From Micromonospora parva (GTDB lineage Bacteria; Actinomycetota; Actinomycetes; Mycobacteriales; Micromonosporaceae), in the NCBI RefSeq assembly GCF_000718515.1, contig NZ_JNZS01000021.1, forward strand, positions 1-64,000: DNA of 64,000 bases, given 5' to 3'. The notes under the pieces were generated by a model that made no database searches, had not been told where the DNA came from, and saw only the letters and a list, made by a program, of their open reading frames with translations. The position numbers and the translations under genes were made by a program. Shown piece by piece: positions 45,467 to 54,861 of the stretch (positions are counted from its first letter, which is position 1; the number at the start of each line of letters is the position of its first letter).

Positions 45467-48397
45467 GTGCCACAACCGGAGTGGTCACCCCCGATGAGCC
45501 GGCGTCGACGCCGGCTCATCGCCATCCTGGCGACGACGGCGACGGTCGCCGCGCTGCTCCCCACCGGCGTGAGCACCGCGGCCCCCACCGGCGGCGCGAC
45601 ATCCGCCGAGCGCCGGTCCGGGCCGTTCGCCGAGGGGCACACCCCCGCCGACGCCGACAACCGCGCCGGTACGGCGGCACCTGACGCCCGCCAACGCGGC
45701 CTGGCCCGCGTCGTCGACCCCGACGTCCGGTGGAACCGGCTCGGCACCCCACAGGCGCTCGGCCCCGGCCGCACCCCGCTGGCCAGCGGGCTGCCCGCCG
45801 ACCCGGAGGCCGCCGCCCGCGCCTACCTGGCCGCCAACCAGGACCTGTTCGGCATGGACGCCGCCACGGTGGCCAGCATGGAACGGGTGCTGGTCCGACC
45901 GATCGGCAGCGGCACCGTCGTCACCCTCCGGCAACGCTTCGGCGACCTGCCCGCAGGGCCGGACGGCCTGGTCACCCTCGCGGTCGCCGACGGCGCGGTG
46001 CTCTCGGTCAGCTCCTCGCTGGCCCGCGACACCGGCACGCCGGCCCCGGCAACCCGCACACCCGAGCAGGCGTACGCCGCCGCGCTCGCCGACGCCAAGC
46101 TGACCGCCGACGCGGTGGCCAGCCACACCATCCGCCAGGTGGCAGTGCCCACCCCGCTGGACGGGCCACGGGCCGCCTACGAGGTGACCATGATCGGGGC
46201 GGACACCGAGCATCCGGCCGCGTTCACCAGCTACGTGGACGGCAGCACCGGGCAGGTGCTGGTTCGCGAGGACCTGGTCGACTACGACTCCGACAACCCG
46301 AGCTGGGCGGTCTTCCCGGCCACCCCGCCCCGTGACCTGGGCCCCGGGCAGGATCCCCGGGTGCGCTGGTGCGGCGACCCGACCCCCGGCTGCCAGGCCG
46401 CCTGGCGCGACCCGGCCACCGGCCAACCGTGGGACGTCGACGCGGCCACCGGCACGCCGACCTTCACCTCGCGCGGCAACTCGGCCAACACGGTGCTGTC
46501 CTGGGGCGCCAACACCCCGGTCGTGCCGGCCCCCACCAGCCCGGAACGCCGCTACGAGTACCCCTTCACCGACCAGTGGCACCAGGCGAAGTGCAACCCG
46601 GAGGTGTTCACCTCCGCCCAGCGCAACGACGCGGACGCGTCGATCGCCAACCTCTTCGCCATGCACAACCGGATGCACGACTGGTCGTACCAGCTGGGCT
46701 TCACCGAGTCGGCGTGGAACCTCCAGGCGGTCAACCTCACCCCGTCCGGGCTGGGCGGTGACGCCGAGCAGGGCCGTGCCCAGCAGGGCGCGTTGAGCGG
46801 CAACCGGAACAACGCCAACCAGGGCACCCCGCGCGACGGGCTGCCGCCGACCACCAACATGTACCTCTGGCAGCCGCAGGCCGGCGGGCCGTACCCGCCG
46901 TGCGTGGACGGCGACTACGACATGACGGTGATCGGCCACGAGTACACCCACGCGATCACCAACCGGATGATCGCCGGCCCGGACAGCGGGATCAGCGGCC
47001 ACCAGGGCGGGTCGATGGGTGAGTCGTGGGGCGACCTGCTCGCCGCCGAGTACCTCTTCCAGCACGGGCTGCGCGCACCCGGCGAGACGCCCTTCATCAC
47101 CGGTGGCTACGTCACCGGCAACCTGGTCAGCGGCATCCGCAACTACGACCTGAGCCGCAGCCCGCTCAACTACTCCGACATCGGTTACAACACCGCCGGC
47201 CCGGCCGTGCACGCCGACGGGGAGATCTGGGGCGCCACCAACTTCCGGGTCCGCTCCGCCCTGGTCAAACGGTACGGCCTCGGCACCCCGCAACGGCAGC
47301 TCGACTGCGCACTGGGGAAGGTCGCGGCGGATCAGTGCCCGGGCAACCGACGCTGGTCGCAGCTGGTCTTCGACTCGTTCCTGTTGCAGGCCGCCAGCCA
47401 GGTCAGCATGCTCGACATGCGGGACAACATGCTCACCGCCGACCTGCTCCGCTTCGGCGGCGCGAACCAGGACCTGATCTGGGCCGAGTTCGCCCGCTCC
47501 GGGATGGGCCGCGACGCCGCCACCAACGGTGCCGGCGACACCGACCCGACGCCGAGTTTCGCCTCGCCGCGCGGCGGCAACGCGACGCTCACCCTGCGCC
47601 CACGGGGAGACAGCACCGACGCGCCGATCCGGGTGTACGTGGGGGCGTACGAGGCGCGGGCCGTGCCGGTGGCCGACACCGACCCGGCGACGCCGATCCC
47701 GGACACCGTGGAGATGGTGGCCGGCACCTACGACCTGCTCGCCGTGGCCCCCGGCTTCGGGCACCAGCGGCTCAGCGTGGTCGCCAAGGCCGGCCAGGAC
47801 GGGTACGTCGACCTGCGGATGAGCCGCAACCTCGCCTCCGCCGCGTCCGGCGCCACCATCAGCGGTGACGGGGTCAACCTGGACCGGGTCGTCGACGACA
47901 CCGAGGCGACGAACTGGGCGTCCCTGGACGGGGTCGCCGGCCGGCAGCTCACCGTAGCGCTGCCCGGCGGCACCCCGCAGACGGTCAAGCGGGTGAACGT
48001 CAGCGCGATGCTGCGCCCGGCGATCACCGGCGACGCCGACACCGGCGCGCAGAACGCGCTCACCGCGCTGCGTTCGTTCGCGGTGTCCGCCTGCAACGCG
48101 ACGACCACCGACTGCGCGGATCCGGCGCGCTGGCAGCGCATCTACACCAGTGCGGCGGACGCGTTCCCCGGTGGGGCGTACCGGGCGTACAGCCGGGACA
48201 TCAACCTCCGGACGTTCGCGGTACCCACCACCCTCGCCACCCACCTGCGACTCGAGGTGCTGGCGAGCCAGTGCACCGGTGGCCCGCACTACGCGGGTGA
48301 GCAGGACGACGACCCGGCCACGACGACGGACTGCGCGACCGCCAGCCCGGCCCGGAGCCAGGTCAGGATCGCCGAGTTCCAGGCGTTCTCGAAGTGA
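45467..48397 (+). CDS. Secreted M36 (fungalysin-type) metallopeptidase
   Basis: This 976-aa protease precursor has a signal region (SRRRRRLIAILATTATVAAL), an FTP-type propeptide, and an M36 catalytic domain with zinc motif GHEYTHAITNRM and third ligand Glu in GESWGD about 30 residues later. A C-terminal beta region containing GVNLDRVVDDTEATNWASL resembles a discoidin-like sugar-binding domain. It would digest extracellular protein. The GTG at 45467 is preferred because AGGAGG lies 5 nt upstream; an ATG at 45398 falls inside a hairpin. A strong terminator follows. Confidence 0.85.
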   Translation: MPQPEWSPPMSRRRRRLIAILATTATVAALLPTGVSTAAPTGGATSAERRSGPFAEGHTPADADNRAGTAAPDARQRGLARVVDPDVRWNRLGTPQALGPGRTPLASGLPADPEAAARAYLAANQDLFGMDAATVASMERVLVRPIGSGTVVTLRQRFGDLPAGPDGLVTLAVADGAVLSVSSSLARDTGTPAPATRTPEQAYAAALADAKLTADAVASHTIRQVAVPTPLDGPRAAYEVTMIGADTEHPAAFTSYVDGSTGQVLVREDLVDYDSDNPSWAVFPATPPRDLGPGQDPRVRWCGDPTPGCQAAWRDPATGQPWDVDAATGTPTFTSRGNSANTVLSWGANTPVVPAPTSPERRYEYPFTDQWHQAKCNPEVFTSAQRNDADASIANLFAMHNRMHDWSYQLGFTESAWNLQAVNLTPSGLGGDAEQGRAQQGALSGNRNNANQGTPRDGLPPTTNMYLWQPQAGGPYPPCVDGDYDMTVIGHEYTHAITNRMIAGPDSGISGHQGGSMGESWGDLLAAEYLFQHGLRAPGETPFITGGYVTGNLVSGIRNYDLSRSPLNYSDIGYNTAGPAVHADGEIWGATNFRVRSALVKRYGLGTPQRQLDCALGKVAADQCPGNRRWSQLVFDSFLLQAASQVSMLDMRDNMLTADLLRFGGANQDLIWAEFARSGMGRDAATNGAGDTDPTPSFASPRGGNATLTLRPRGDSTDAPIRVYVGAYEARAVPVADTDPATPIPDTVEMVAGTYDLLAVAPGFGHQRLSVVAKAGQDGYVDLRMSRNLASAASGATISGDGVNLDRVVDDTEATNWASLDGVAGRQLTVALPGGTPQTVKRVNVSAMLRPAITGDADTGAQNALTALRSFAVSACNATTTDCADPARWQRIYTSAADAFPGGAYRAYSRDINLRTFAVPTTLATHLRLEVLASQCTGGPHYAGEQDDDPATTTDCATASPARSQVRIAEFQAFSK

Positions 48398-48423
48398 CGT
48401 TCCAGACGTTCTGGAAGTGACCC

Positions 48424-48455
48424 AGTGGGGCCGGCGGTACTCCGCCGGCCCCACT
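48424..48455 (+). terminator. Terminator of the fungalysin gene
   Basis: A perfect 14-bp G+C-rich stem (48424-48437 with 48442-48455; AGTGGGGCCGGCGG arm) with a TACT loop lies 27 nt after the stop. Confidence 0.75.
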
Positions 48456-48461
48456 GCCTCC

Positions 48462-48612
48462 GATCAGCGGTGCGCCCGGCGCCAGGGGCCAGACACCGCC
48501 GGACGGCTCCCCACGCCGGCCGCGATCAGCGGTGCGCCCGGCGCCAGGGGCCAGACACCGCCGGACGGCTTCCCACGCCGGCCGCGATCAGCGGTGCGCG
48601 CGGCGCCAGGGG
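48462..48612. repeat. 62-bp tandem repeat derived from a gene 3' end
   Basis: GATCAGCGGTGCGCCCGGCG starts units at 48462, 48524 and 48586 (period 62). Units 1 and 2 differ at one base. The third, partial unit is the 3' end of the minus-strand gene at 48588, including its stop. The gene end was thus duplicated twice downstream. Confidence 0.85.
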
Positions 48613-49451
48613 TCGGCGACGGCCGGGCGCTCCCAGCGCCGGTCCACCGGGGGGTCGTCGGCGTCGCCGGTCTCCCCGGCGGCGGCCCGGGTCAGCTGCC
48701 GCAACCGCAGCAGCAGCCCCACCCCGAGGAAGAGCAGCAGCCCGCCGAGCAGGAACGCGACCTGCACCACGCCGAACGCGCTGGACTGCGACACCGGGCG
48801 GTCGGCCGACGGTGGTACGGCGTCGGCCGGGTAGTCGGCGGCCGGCTCCTCCGTTGCCGCGCTCTCGTCGTCGGTCGGCGCGCTCGCGGATTCGGTGGGC
48901 TCCGGCGGGCTCTTCGTCGGCTTCGGCTTGCTGGTCGGGACGCCACCCACCCCCACCACCGAACGGGTGGCGGTCTGCCGGGCCAGCAGGCGCAGGTTGG
49001 CGTCGTACGCCTCGGCGGCGAGGGTGACCCGCCCCTGGGTGACGTCCTCGTCAAACGCCATCCGGTAGCGGGCGGTGACCGTGCGCCCCGGGCAGAGCGT
49101 GCCCGGGTCGAGCTGCCGGTCGGTCAACCGGGCCACGTCACCCTCGGTACGGATCTCCAGCGGAAAGTCGCCGGTCTCCTCCACCCGGTCCATCTTCACC
49201 TGGTCGAGTCGGAGGCCCTGCACGGTGAGCACCATCGACCAGCGCACCTTGGCGCACCCGCCGCGCCGGTCCGTCTGGGAGACCACCGCGGAGATCGTCC
49301 GCACCTGCTCACCGGCGGTGAACCGGCCCGGCAGGCCGCTCATCTCGGTGGTGAAGGCCGCCTGTGCCGGGGCGGCCGCCGCCAGCTCCACCCCGCTCAG
49401 ACAGGCCAGCACCACCCCTGCCCGCAGCGCGTACCGCCACACCGTCACCAC
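48588..49451 (-). CDS. Secreted, membrane-anchored protein of unknown function
   Basis: This 287-aa protein has a signal peptide (TVWRYALRAGVVLACLSGVE, ending APAQA), an extracytoplasmic beta-rich domain with two conserved Cys (GGCAKVRW and PGTLCPGRTV), and a low-complexity Pro/Ser/Thr/Glu stalk. One transmembrane helix (VAFLLGGLLLFLGVGLLL) and a short basic cytoplasmic tail follow. It is a type I membrane protein I cannot place in a named family. The GTG at 49451 has GGAGG 6 nt upstream; a frame nine codons longer overlaps that site. Its 3' end is duplicated downstream. Confidence 0.68.
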   Translation of the reverse strand: MVTVWRYALRAGVVLACLSGVELAAAAPAQAAFTTEMSGLPGRFTAGEQVRTISAVVSQTDRRGGCAKVRWSMVLTVQGLRLDQVKMDRVEETGDFPLEIRTEGDVARLTDRQLDPGTLCPGRTVTARYRMAFDEDVTQGRVTLAAEAYDANLRLLARQTATRSVVGVGGVPTSKPKPTKSPPEPTESASAPTDDESAATEEPAADYPADAVPPSADRPVSQSSAFGVVQVAFLLGGLLLFLGVGLLLRLRQLTRAAAGETGDADDPPVDRRWERPAVADPWRRAHR

Positions 49452-49628
49452 CGCCGTCCTCCGTTCGGTCGCCTCCACCTGGCAACGCTAGAAGCGGGAC
49501 GACGGCCGGACCAGACGGGTGTGTTCGCACCGGACGGCAAGGACGGGGTGGGTTTTCACCGACAGTGGTGAACCGGTCACCACTCCCCCGCGACACGCCG
49601 GCAGTCGGGCCGCTGGGAGAATCACGCG

Positions 49629-50297
49629 GTGTCCGAGCTCTCCAGCACCTTCGTCCGGCTGCACGCGCGGCTGGCCCCGGTCCCCTTCGTGCCCGAGGTG
49701 CTGTTGCACCAGGCGGATGAGCCGATCGGGCTGTGGGAGCTGACCGAGGGCGAGTTCTCCAGTGACCGGCCGCCGCCGTTCTGGGCGTTCGCGTGGGCCG
49801 GCGGGCAGGCCCTCGCCCGCTACCTGACCGACCATCCGGAGCTGGTCGCCGGCCGCCGGGTGCTCGACCTCGCCTCCGGCTCCGGCCTGGTGGCCATCGC
49901 CGCCGCCCGCGCGGGCGCGGCGTCGGTGCGCGCGGTGGAGGTGGACGAGCTGGCGGTGGCGGCGGTCGCCCTCAACGCCGAGGCCAACGGGGTACGCGTC
50001 GACGCCGAGTTCGGCGACATCCTCGACGGCGACGCCGGGGACGCCGAGGTGGTGCTCGCCGGTGACGTCTTCTACAGCGAGGCGATGGCCCGTCGGGTGC
50101 TGCGGTTCCTGCTGCGCGCCGCGCGGGCCGGCGCGCCGGCGCTGGTCGGTGACCCCGGCCGGGCGTTCCTGCCCCGGGACCGGTTCGACGAGCTGGCCGC
50201 GTACGACGTGCCGGTGCCGGAGGCGTTGGAGAGCGTGCGGGTGAAGCGCACCACCGTCTGGCGGCTGCGGACCGGGCTGCCGGGGGCCTCCGGCTAG
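49629..50297 (+). CDS. Class I SAM methyltransferase, ETFB-lysine/METTL20-like
   Basis: This 222-aa methyltransferase has SAM motif I VLDLASGSGLVAIAAARAGA, acidic VEVDELAV, and GDVFYSEAMA in the post-motif region. PPPFWAFAWAGGQALARYL at the N-terminus and DVFY are typical of the ETFB lysine methyltransferase (METTL20) branch, so it may methylate a protein lysine; other nicotinamide N-methyltransferase-like functions are possible. The start is GTG. The P450 gene follows 9 nt later, suggesting one transcript. Confidence 0.78.
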   Translation: MSELSSTFVRLHARLAPVPFVPEVLLHQADEPIGLWELTEGEFSSDRPPPFWAFAWAGGQALARYLTDHPELVAGRRVLDLASGSGLVAIAAARAGAASVRAVEVDELAVAAVALNAEANGVRVDAEFGDILDGDAGDAEVVLAGDVFYSEAMARRVLRFLLRAARAGAPALVGDPGRAFLPRDRFDELAAYDVPVPEALESVRVKRTTVWRLRTGLPGASG

Positions 50298-50306
50298 CGT
50301 GTCCGG

Positions 50307-51497
50307 GTGCTGTTCCGCAGCTGGGCGCAGGTGGCCGACGCCGCATGGCCGGACGTGGCCCGGGTGCCGGACCACGTCGGCGGCACCCACCTGGTCGTGA
50401 CCCGGCACGCGCTGGTCCGCCAGGTCCTCGCCGACCCGGTCACCTACCGGCCGGACAACGCCCTGGACGCGGTGACGCCGATGCCGGTGACCGCGCTGCG
50501 GGTGCTCGCCGGGCACCGGTTCCGGCTGCCGCCGACCCTGGCGAACAACTCGGGCGTCAGCCACCCGCAGATCCGGGCGATCGTCGCGGCGGCGTTGCAT
50601 CCCACCCGGGTCGCCGCGCAGCGGCAGTGGCTGACCACGCTGGTCCGGGACCGGGTCGCCCGGATCGGCGCCGCGCTCGACGCCGGCGCGCCGGTCGACC
50701 TGTACGCGGACCTGGCCGCCGACCTGCCGCTGCTGGTGCTGGCCCGGCTGGTCGAGTTGCCGGACGCGCCGGTGGCGGCGGTCAAGGAGTTCGCCCGCGC
50801 CGCGCTGGAGTTGTTCTGGGCACCGCTGGACGCCGACCGGCAGGTGGCGCTCGCCGAAGAGGTGGGCCGGTTCCACCACGTACTGCGGGACTTCGCGGCC
50901 GTCGGTGGCGGTTTGGCCGCCGAGCTGCGCGCGGCCGGGCACCCGCCGGACGTGGTGGTCGGCGCGCTGTTCTTCCTGTTGGTCGCCGGGCAGGAGACCA
51001 CCTCGCAGTTCCTCACCCTGCTGCTGCACCGGCTGGCCGGCGAGCCCGCGGTACGGGCCGGGCTGCGCACCGGTGCGGTGGCGGTGGCCGACGTGGTGGA
51101 GGAGGGCCTGCGGCTGGAACCACCGATCGTCACCTGGCGACGGGTGGCCGCTACGGAGAGCACGCTGGGCGCGACGGTGGTGCCGGCGGGCAGCAGCCTG
51201 GTGTTGTGGCTGGGCCGCGCCGGTCGGGACCCGGCGGTGGTGGAGTCGCCCGACGAATTCCGTCCGGGCCAGCGGGGGTCACGCCGGCACCTGGCGTTCG
51301 GGGCGGGCGCGCACCGCTGCGTCGGGGACGTGCTGGCGCGGATGGAGGCGGCGGTGGTGGTGGCCGAGGCGGCGCCGCTGCTGGACGGGGTGACGGTGCT
51401 GCGTCCGCCCTGGTGCCCGGACAATCTCACCTTCCGGATGCCGGACGCGTTCGTGGTCCGCCGCCGCGGCACTGTCACCGGGCTGACCGGATCCTGA
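50307..51497 (+). CDS. Cytochrome P450
   Basis: This 396-aa soluble bacterial P450 has I-helix AGQETT, the ExxR pair in EEGLRLEPP, and heme ligand Cys in FGAGAHRCVGDVLAR. It should insert oxygen into an unknown organic substrate with external ferredoxin. Neither a ferredoxin nor a biosynthetic cluster is adjacent, so it may be an orphan. It begins 9 nt after the methyltransferase gene. Confidence 0.92.
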   Translation: MLFRSWAQVADAAWPDVARVPDHVGGTHLVVTRHALVRQVLADPVTYRPDNALDAVTPMPVTALRVLAGHRFRLPPTLANNSGVSHPQIRAIVAAALHPTRVAAQRQWLTTLVRDRVARIGAALDAGAPVDLYADLAADLPLLVLARLVELPDAPVAAVKEFARAALELFWAPLDADRQVALAEEVGRFHHVLRDFAAVGGGLAAELRAAGHPPDVVVGALFFLLVAGQETTSQFLTLLLHRLAGEPAVRAGLRTGAVAVADVVEEGLRLEPPIVTWRRVAATESTLGATVVPAGSSLVLWLGRAGRDPAVVESPDEFRPGQRGSRRHLAFGAGAHRCVGDVLARMEAAVVVAEAAPLLDGVTVLRPPWCPDNLTFRMPDAFVVRRRGTVTGLTGS

Positions 51498-51509
51498 CAC
51501 CAGCTCGGT

Positions 51510-52370
51510 ATGTTTCCGGGCGTGTCAGCCACCCCCACCCGTCGGATCCCTGCTGTCGTAACGCTTCTGGCCCTGCTGGCGTTGACCGGCTGCGCGGTCG
51601 GCCCCGGCCACCCGGCCCACGCCCGGCAGGTCACCGCCGCCGAGGCGACAGCGTCCGCGTCCGCCGCGACCCCGTCGGTGTCGCCGTCGGTGACGGCGAC
51701 ACCCGCGTTCAAGAGCCTGGCCTGGTACGTGTCCCAGGTGCCGACCTTTCCCGAGGCGCCGCTGCCGCAGCCGGTGCCGCTGCCGGCGACCGGTTCGGCC
51801 CCGTTCTGGCACCGTCTGCCGACCGACCAGAAGGTCGCCTTCATCACCATCGACGACGGTGGGTTGGCCCGCCCGCCCGAGGTGATCGACTTCATCTGGG
51901 AGGCGCGCATCCCGGTCACCATGTTCCTCAACTCACCGGCGGCGGCCGAGCACACCGACTACTTCCGGCAGATCGAGGCGGTGGGCGGGGTGGTGGAGAA
52001 CCACACCATCGCGCACAACTCGCTGGCCGGCCGGTCGTACGACTACCAGCGGCAGGAGATCTGCGGTGCCGCCGACCGGCTGGAGGGGCTGTTCGGCAAG
52101 CGGCCCACCCTGTTCCGGCCACCGTTCGGCGAGCATGACAGCACCACGCTGAAGGCCGCGCACGACTGCGGCGCGAAGGCCGTCTTCCACTGGACCGAGA
52201 CCGTCCACGAGGGAAAGGTGCGCTACCAGACCCCGGAGAAGGTGGTCCAACCCGGCGACGTGCTGCTGATGCACTTCCGGCCGGCGCTGATGGACGACCT
52301 GCTCGCGGCGTTGAAGGCGATCCACCGGGCCGGGCTCACCCCGGCGCTGCTGGAGCAGTACGTACGGTGA
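51510..52370 (+). CDS. Polysaccharide deacetylase (CE4) lipoprotein
   Basis: This 286-aa protein has a lipobox LALTGC (signal about residues 15-28) and a Ser/Thr/Pro/Ala-rich linker. A CE4 NodB domain follows, with ITIDDGG (catalytic Asp pair), ENHTIAHNSL (His ligands) and RPPFGEHD. It likely removes acetyl groups from cell-wall or extracellular glycans at the outer face of the membrane. The start may be ATG 51510 or a GTG four codons later; no strong ribosome-binding site is seen, so the gene may rely on the upstream P450 transcript. Confidence 0.87.
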   Translation: MFPGVSATPTRRIPAVVTLLALLALTGCAVGPGHPAHARQVTAAEATASASAATPSVSPSVTATPAFKSLAWYVSQVPTFPEAPLPQPVPLPATGSAPFWHRLPTDQKVAFITIDDGGLARPPEVIDFIWEARIPVTMFLNSPAAAEHTDYFRQIEAVGGVVENHTIAHNSLAGRSYDYQRQEICGAADRLEGLFGKRPTLFRPPFGEHDSTTLKAAHDCGAKAVFHWTETVHEGKVRYQTPEKVVQPGDVLLMHFRPALMDDLLAALKAIHRAGLTPALLEQYVR

Positions 52371-52387
52371 TCAGCCCGCCGACGACC

Positions 52388-52399
52388 TGACGAAAGTCG
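52388..52399. promoter_or_regulatory. TGAC-GAAA-GTCG box upstream of the ABC-2 operon
   Basis: TGACGAAAGTCG lies 61 nt before the ATPase start. A near-identical box, CGACGAAAGTCA, is at 56470-56481 just upstream of the kinase gene. Such inverted TGAC/GTCA boxes are a common format for NarL-family regulators of ABC exporters; binding by the regulator at 54184 is inference. Confidence 0.5.
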
Positions 52400-52459
52400 G
52401 GGGTGGGTGGTGCCGTTCGGGCGCGGTGCGGCGGCAGCCCGCTCGCCTAGCGTCAGCGC

Positions 52460-53380
52460 ATGATCACATTACGTGGGTTGACGAAACGGTTCGGGTCGAC
52501 GGTCGCTGTCGACGCGCTGACCGTCGACATCGCGCCCGGCCGGGTCACCGGCTTCCTCGGCCCCAACGGCGCCGGCAAGTCCACCACCATGCGGATGGTC
52601 CTCGGGCTGGACCGTCCCACCGCCGGGCAGGCCCTGGTCGGCGGGCGCGCGTACCGGGAGTTGCGCCGGCCGCTGCACGAGGTGGGCGCGCTGCTCGACG
52701 CCCGGGCCATCCACCCGGCCCGGTCCGGCCGGGCGCACCTGCGGGCCATGGCGCACAGCAACGGCATCCCGATCCGCCGGGTCGACGAGGTGTTGGACAC
52801 CGTCGGGCTGGACGGACGGGCCGCCGGCAAGCCGGGTCGGACGCTCTCCCTCGGCATGGGGCAACGGCTCGGCATCGCCGGCGCGCTGCTCGGCGACCCG
52901 CCGGTGCTGATGTTCGACGAGCCGGTGAACGGCCTCGACCCGGACGGGGTGCGCTGGGTGCGGCACCTGATGCGGTCACTCGCCGACGAGGGGCGCACCG
53001 TCTTCGTCTCCAGCCACCTGATGAGCGAGATGCAGCTCACCGCCGACCAACTCGTGGTGATCGGCCGGGGACGGCTGCTCGCCGACGCGCCGATCGGCGA
53101 CGTGATCGCCCGCGGCACCGTTGCGGTCCGGGTGCGCAGCCCGCACCCGGACGGGCTGGCCGCCCTCGCCGCGCGCCTCAGCGCCGCCGGGGCGGATGTC
53201 GAGGCGGCCGACCGCAACGAGCTGACCGTCACCGGCGTCACCGCGGACCAGGTCGGGGACCTGGCCCACGAGCTGGGCGTACGCCTGCACGAGCTGAGCG
53301 CGCAGGCCGCGTCGCTGGAGCAGGCGTTCATGGAGCTGACCGCCGACAGCGTCGAGTACGCCGGAGGTGCGGCGCGATGA
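52460..53380 (+). CDS. ABC-2 exporter ATPase
   Basis: This 306-aa ATPase starts MITLRGLTKRFGSTVAVDAL and has Walker A GPNGAGKST, signature LSLGMGQR, Walker B VLMFDEPVNGLD and switch SSHLMSEM. The signature LSLGM and the C-terminal extension are typical of drug/bacteriocin-type ABC-2 exporters. It overlaps the permease by ATGA. The pair is probably controlled by the nearby kinase/regulator. Confidence 0.9.
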   Translation: MITLRGLTKRFGSTVAVDALTVDIAPGRVTGFLGPNGAGKSTTMRMVLGLDRPTAGQALVGGRAYRELRRPLHEVGALLDARAIHPARSGRAHLRAMAHSNGIPIRRVDEVLDTVGLDGRAAGKPGRTLSLGMGQRLGIAGALLGDPPVLMFDEPVNGLDPDGVRWVRHLMRSLADEGRTVFVSSHLMSEMQLTADQLVVIGRGRLLADAPIGDVIARGTVAVRVRSPHPDGLAALAARLSAAGADVEAADRNELTVTGVTADQVGDLAHELGVRLHELSAQAASLEQAFMELTADSVEYAGGAAR

Positions 53381-54147
53381 GCACCCTCAGCCGACACGGC
53401 GTCGTGGCGTCCGAGTGGACCAAGCTCTCCTCCGTCCGAAGCACCTGGTGGACCGCGCTGGCCGGGCTGCTGGTGATGGCGGCCAGCGCCGGGCAACTGG
53501 CCATCTACGCCGCGAACGACAACACCAACGACGACCCGACCGACGACCGGGGGATCGTCACCGTCGGCAGCGTGCTGATCGACTCGGTCGAGCTGACCCA
53601 GTACGTGGTGCTGGCGCTGGGTCTGCTCGCGATCACCGCGGAGTTCACCAGTGGCACCATCCGGACGACGTTGCAGTGCACCCCGTCCCGCGGTCGGGTA
53701 CTGCTGGCCAAGGCCGCTGTCGCCGGCGCCGTCACCTTCGCGCTCGGGCTGCTGCTCGGCGGCGTCGGCGCGCTGGTCGCCCGGCCGGTGCTCGGCGAGT
53801 GGGGCAGCGCCCCGGCCGCCGACACGATCGGCGACATCGTGGCGGTGGCGGCCTACCTGGCGCTCGTCGGCGTCCTCGCCCTGGGCCTCGGCGCGGCACT
53901 GCGCAGTGCGGTGCTCACCCTCACCGTGCTCCTCGCCACCCTGATGATCGTGCCGCTGTCGCTGCAGCAGCCGGACATCGACGTGCTCAACCGGATCGCC
54001 GACGGGTTCCCCGGGGTGGCCGGCGGGCACTTCCTGGCCGGCGACACCGAGCCGTACCCGCCAGTGGTGGGGCTGCTCGTGCTCGCCGGGTGGGCCGGCG
54101 CCGCGCTGCTGCTGGGCCGGGCCGCGCTGCGCCGTCGCGACGCCTGA
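53377..54147 (+). CDS. ABC-2 exporter permease
   Basis: This 256-aa permease has about six helices, starting SEWTKLSSVRSTWWTALAGLL, with the family stretch AITAEFTSGTIRTTLQCTPSRGRVLLAKA. It forms the membrane channel for the ATPase encoded immediately upstream (ATGA overlap). The substrate may be an antibiotic, peptide or lipid. It converges on the response-regulator gene 36 nt away. Confidence 0.88.
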   Translation: MSTLSRHGVVASEWTKLSSVRSTWWTALAGLLVMAASAGQLAIYAANDNTNDDPTDDRGIVTVGSVLIDSVELTQYVVLALGLLAITAEFTSGTIRTTLQCTPSRGRVLLAKAAVAGAVTFALGLLLGGVGALVARPVLGEWGSAPAADTIGDIVAVAAYLALVGVLALGLGAALRSAVLTLTVLLATLMIVPLSLQQPDIDVLNRIADGFPGVAGGHFLAGDTEPYPPVVGLLVLAGWAGAALLLGRAALRRRDA

Positions 54148-54183
54148 GACCCGCGCGCTGAGCGGGGGCCGACCGGCCCCCGC

Positions 54184-54861
54184 TCAGCCGTCGACCAACC
54201 CCGCCTCGTACGCGAGGATCGCCGCCTGCACCCGGTTGCGCACATCCAGTCGGGTGAAGATGCTGGTCAGGTAGCTCTTCACGGTGCCCTCCACGAGGTG
54301 CAGCCGGCGGGCGATCTCGGCGTTGGACAGGCCCGCCCCGACCAGGGCCAGCACCTCCCGTTCCCGCTCGGTCAGCCCGGCCGTACGGTCCCGGGCCGCC
54401 GGCCGGCGGGCCAACCGACCGGCCCCCAGCTCGATCACCCGGCGGGCCACGGCCGGCGACAGGTACGCCCCGCCGTCGGCGACGGCGTGCACACCGGCGA
54501 TCAGCTCACGCGGGTCGCCGGCCTTGAGCAGGAACCCGCTGGCACCGTGCCCGAGCGCCCGTGCCACGTGGTCGTCCTCGCCGAACGTGGTCAGCATGAT
54601 CGTCGACGTGTCCGGCACGACCCGGCGGATCTCGGCGGCGGCGGCCAACCCGTCCAGTCGCGGCATCCGGATGTCCAACAGCGCGACCCGGGGTCGGTGG
54701 GCCCGGACCAGCTCCACCGCCGCGTGCCCGTCACCGGCCTCGGCGACCACCTCGATGCCCGGGTCACTCGCGAGAATGGCCCGGACACCGGCCCGGATCA
54801 TCGCCTCGTCGTCGGCCAGCACGACCCGGATCGGCGGCGCCCCCGTCGTGTCGGTGTCCAC
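54184..54861 (-). CDS. NarL-family response regulator
   Basis: This 225-aa regulator has a receiver (IRVVLADDEAMIRAGVR, phospho-Asp in ALLDIRMPRLDG, Lys in GFLLKAGDP) and a LuxR-type HTH (LTEREREVLALVGAGLSNAEIA, EGTVKSYLTSIFTRL). I choose the GTG at 54861, which overlaps the kinase stop (TAGTG); a GTG four codons earlier is possible. With its kinase it probably controls the convergent ABC-2 exporter. Confidence 0.85.
   Translation of the reverse strand: MDTDTTGAPPIRVVLADDEAMIRAGVRAILASDPGIEVVAEAGDGHAAVELVRAHRPRVALLDIRMPRLDGLAAAAEIRRVVPDTSTIMLTTFGEDDHVARALGHGASGFLLKAGDPRELIAGVHAVADGGAYLSPAVARRVIELGAGRLARRPAARDRTAGLTEREREVLALVGAGLSNAEIARRLHLVEGTVKSYLTSIFTRLDVRNRVQAAILAYEAGLVDG

Noticed and set aside
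45485..48454. Minus-strand frame of 989 codons opposite the fungalysin gene
   Set aside because: Antisense shadow; the plus strand has clear M36 motifs and a signal peptide.
48462..48612. CRISPR-like array
   Set aside because: The units are contiguous with no spacers and match a gene 3' end; no cas genes are present.
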